A stretch of DNA of 64,000 bases, taken from the NCBI RefSeq assembly GCF_000284375.1, contig NC_017249.1:310001-374000 (forward strand), in the 5' to 3' direction. This stretch comes from Bradyrhizobium japonicum USDA 6. GTDB lineage: Bacteria > Pseudomonadota > Alphaproteobacteria > Rhizobiales > Xanthobacteraceae. The notes under the pieces are model-generated. The model saw only the letters and a program-made list of their open reading frames with translations. It had not been told where the DNA came from and did not search any database. Below are positions 62,373 through 64,000 of the stretch, one piece after another (position 1 is the stretch's first letter; each line of letters begins with the position of its first letter). The position numbers and the translations under genes were made by a program.

Positions 62373-62459
62373 ATGAGAGCGAGCCGGCGGACATCGACGA
62401 TGGCGGCATTGCACGCGCGCCGGCGCCGCGCGAAGCGCGAGCGGTTCGTAGCGCGTTGA
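62373..62459 (+). CDS. Possible 28-residue Arg-rich micropeptide
   Basis: ATG 62373 has a near-ideal ribosome-binding site (GGAAGGAGG) 5 bases upstream, stronger than most genes here. The product is very basic (HARRRRAKRERFVAR at the end). Its TGA overlaps a TTG that opens an 85-codon frame (62456-62713) of doubtful coding value. It may be a translated leader or a small RNA-binding peptide. Confidence 0.3.
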   Translation: MRASRRTSTMAALHARRRRAKRERFVAR

Positions 62460-62856
62460 ACGAGCTGAATGCGCAGCTCGACAAGCACGTATTCTACAAG
62501 GCGTTTCCCGTCCTGAGTCGCGGTCGCGAGCTGGTGCTGCATGACCCAGCACGCCACGGCCACAGACAATTGAGGCGTCCATTATTCAATTGGGCGAAGT
62601 GCGCGCGACCTCGTCCGATTACAGGACAGCGCGCGTGTCCGCAGCCAAGCCGTGTCTTGCAAGAATTGCGCGGGATTGCCGCACGCCCGCGCGCGACGCG
62701 CGGGCAGACGTAAAAACTTCCGGAAGAAGATCCAGACAATTTTAGACGTGATGCGGGCTTTAACGTTACCCAGATAATTCAACAATCGACTGAAGCTCTC
62801 CATATTTGAAACTGCTCCCATCGCTAACACCTGTCGCGGAACGGGAGTGGTTTGCG
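62460..62856. other. Gene-poor spacer before the receiver-EAL gene
   Basis: About 400 bases without a convincing gene. The region 62700-62830 is AT-richer than its surroundings and includes the short palindrome CTTCCGGAAG; it probably holds the promoter of the gene at 62857. A TTG-initiated frame at 62456-62713 cannot be supported. Confidence 0.4.
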
Positions 62857-64000
62857 ATGAACGATGAACTTGTTGAACTCGCCGGACGGAGGCCCAAAAC
62901 CTTCGGACGGCGAAAGGTAACGCCGCGCGCATGCGTCGCCGACGGCAAGCGCCATCTGCGCGCATTCCTCGCCGAGGTGCTGGAGGATCTTGGTTTCGTC
63001 ACCAGCGAATGCGCCAGCGCGGACGAGCTGCAGACCGTGCTGACTCGCGAGTTGCCGGACCTGATCCTGCTCGGCATCGCCGCCGACGGCATCGAGCCCG
63101 GCACGTTTCTGGAGACGCTGGTGCGCGAGGCCTTCGACGGCAAGGTTCTCGCCGTCGGCGCCCGCGAGTCCATCATCGTCAGGGCTGTGCAGCAGGTCGG
63201 CGAGGAATATGGCCTCGCGATGCTGCCGCCACTGACCACGCCGTTTGCCGCGGAGACGCTGCGCGAGCGCGTCGCGATGCTGCTGCCGGACGAGCCGGCG
63301 CCGAGCCCGGCCGTGTATGTCGGCGAGGCGCTTCATGCCGGCTGGCTCGAGCTCTGGTACCAGCCCAAGATCGACGCGCGCACCTTGGTCCGCAGCGGCG
63401 CCGAGGCGCTGGTACGGATGCGGCATCCGACCTGGGGCGTGGTGCCGCCCGCCTACTTCATCCCCGAAGAGCACGATCCGCATTTGCGCGAGCTCTCGGA
63501 GTTCGTGATCGAGCGCGCCTTGCAGGACTGGCACTATCTCCTGGAGCAGCAGAGCCCGGTCGATCTCTCGATCAACCTGCCGACGTCATATCTGAAGGAG
63601 CCGCTGGCCGTGCGCGATCTCTGCCGCCGCATGCCGACGCATCCGGCCTTCGGCGGGCTGACGATCGAGATCGACAGCGAGGAGGCGATCCGCGATCTCG
63701 AATTCCTCGTCGAGGTTGCCCGTGAGGTGCGCCTGCACAATATCGGCCTGTCGATCGACAATCTCGGCGCCAACTGGCCGTCACTGATGGATCTGGACAA
63801 GATTCCCTTCATCAAGCTGAAGGCCGACCGGCACTTCGTCACCGGCAGCGGCAGCGATCGGCTGAAGCGCACGGTCTGTCGTCACATCGTCGAGCTCGCC
63901 CACGCCTACGGCGCGCGCACAGTGGCCGAAGGCGTCGAGAGCCGCGCCGACCTCGTCGCCGCCAACGAGCTCGGCTTCGACCTCGTGCAGGGTTTCCTGT
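62857..64000 (+). CDS. Receiver-EAL protein with degenerate receiver and altered EAL active site, 3' end cut
   Basis: At least 381 residues from ATG 62857 (GGGAG about 10 bases upstream). A receiver-like domain (about 24-142) has Gly73 (LILLGIAADG) where the phospho-acceptor Asp should be, and the VVDDD acidic cluster is reduced to VADG. The EAL domain (about 155 on) keeps Glu183 (EAL), Asn240, Glu271 and AEGVE, but the DDFGTG motif reads Asp301-Asn302 (DNLGAN). c-di-GMP hydrolysis is thus doubtful; binding is possible. The gene runs off the right edge. Confidence 0.85.
   Translation, partial: MNDELVELAGRRPKTFGRRKVTPRACVADGKRHLRAFLAEVLEDLGFVTSECASADELQTVLTRELPDLILLGIAADGIEPGTFLETLVREAFDGKVLAVGARESIIVRAVQQVGEEYGLAMLPPLTTPFAAETLRERVAMLLPDEPAPSPAVYVGEALHAGWLELWYQPKIDARTLVRSGAEALVRMRHPTWGVVPPAYFIPEEHDPHLRELSEFVIERALQDWHYLLEQQSPVDLSINLPTSYLKEPLAVRDLCRRMPTHPAFGGLTIEIDSEEAIRDLEFLVEVAREVRLHNIGLSIDNLGANWPSLMDLDKIPFIKLKADRHFVTGSGSDRLKRTVCRHIVELAHAYGARTVAEGVESRADLVAANELGFDLVQGFL

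Noticed and set aside
62042..62569. 175-codon minus-strand frame in the long spacer before the receiver-EAL gene
   Set aside because: Arg/Ala-rich with no motif, no ribosome-binding site, and it spans the CRP-type palindrome and the micropeptide ribosome-binding site.
62456..62713. 85-codon TTG-initiated frame overlapping the micropeptide stop
   Set aside because: The second half is an unstructured Arg/Pro-rich run typical of non-coding GC-rich DNA; only the overlap with the preceding stop argues for it.

Overview
The window reads as a stretch of chromosome from a high-GC alphaproteobacterium of the Bradyrhizobium type. The evidence is uniformly GC-rich codon use, rhizobial gene families (IlvD/Edd L-arabinonate dehydratase, NitT/TauT ABC transporter, many one- and two-component regulators) and the short palindromic intergenic repeats typical of Bradyrhizobium and Rhodopseudomonas. 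I could not run any database search; the genus is inference. I see no rRNA, tRNA, CRISPR array, prophage or insertion sequence.

Left part (1-16.9 kb): a FAD aromatic monooxygenase cut by the window edge is divergent from a MarR regulator. An exported methyltransferase-like protein, a small His/Gly-rich secreted protein and a metallo-beta-lactamase-fold lactonase follow. Then comes a rightward envelope block: a caspase-fold/TPR protein whose catalytic His and Cys are both replaced, an OmpA-like protein, an RND adaptor and an RND pump. A Crp/Fnr regulator, an AsmA protein and a membrane adenylate cyclase come next. Perfect or near-perfect CRP-type palindromes lie at 4222 and 11967, and a third lies at 62200.

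Middle part (17-37.6 kb): mostly envelope and secreted proteins (LTXXQ protein, LysM protein, beta-propeller), a GGDEF-EAL enzyme, several very small proteins, a second RND adaptor next to a second catalytically dead caspase-fold protein, a large protein carrying a PDxDTTA motif like class II terpene cyclases, a nuclease-fold protein lacking its catalytic Glu, a class V aminotransferase, an MBOAT/SGNH O-acylation pair and an S9 oligopeptidase.

Catabolic operon (37.7-44.9 kb): a leftward operon encodes an ABC transporter, an L-arabinonate-type dehydratase, an RraA/HMG-aldolase-type protein and an SMP-30 lactonase. A divergent GntR/FCD regulator faces it across a perfect 26-bp palindrome. The gene set is consistent with import and non-phosphorylative breakdown of a sugar lactone or acid.

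Right part (45-64 kb): a dense signalling block. It holds a receiver protein, a hybrid histidine kinase with a one-base frameshift in its receiver, a FixJ-type regulator, a chemotaxis operon (cheA with a C-terminal receiver, cheW, cheY, cheR, no cheB), a decayed receiver pseudogene, tandem Crp-like regulators, an Hpt protein, a LuxR regulator fused to a histidine-kinase-like dimerisation segment without its His, and a receiver-EAL protein degenerate in both halves. A shared palindrome CCGTA-N4-TACGG lies upstream of several of these genes and may define a regulon.
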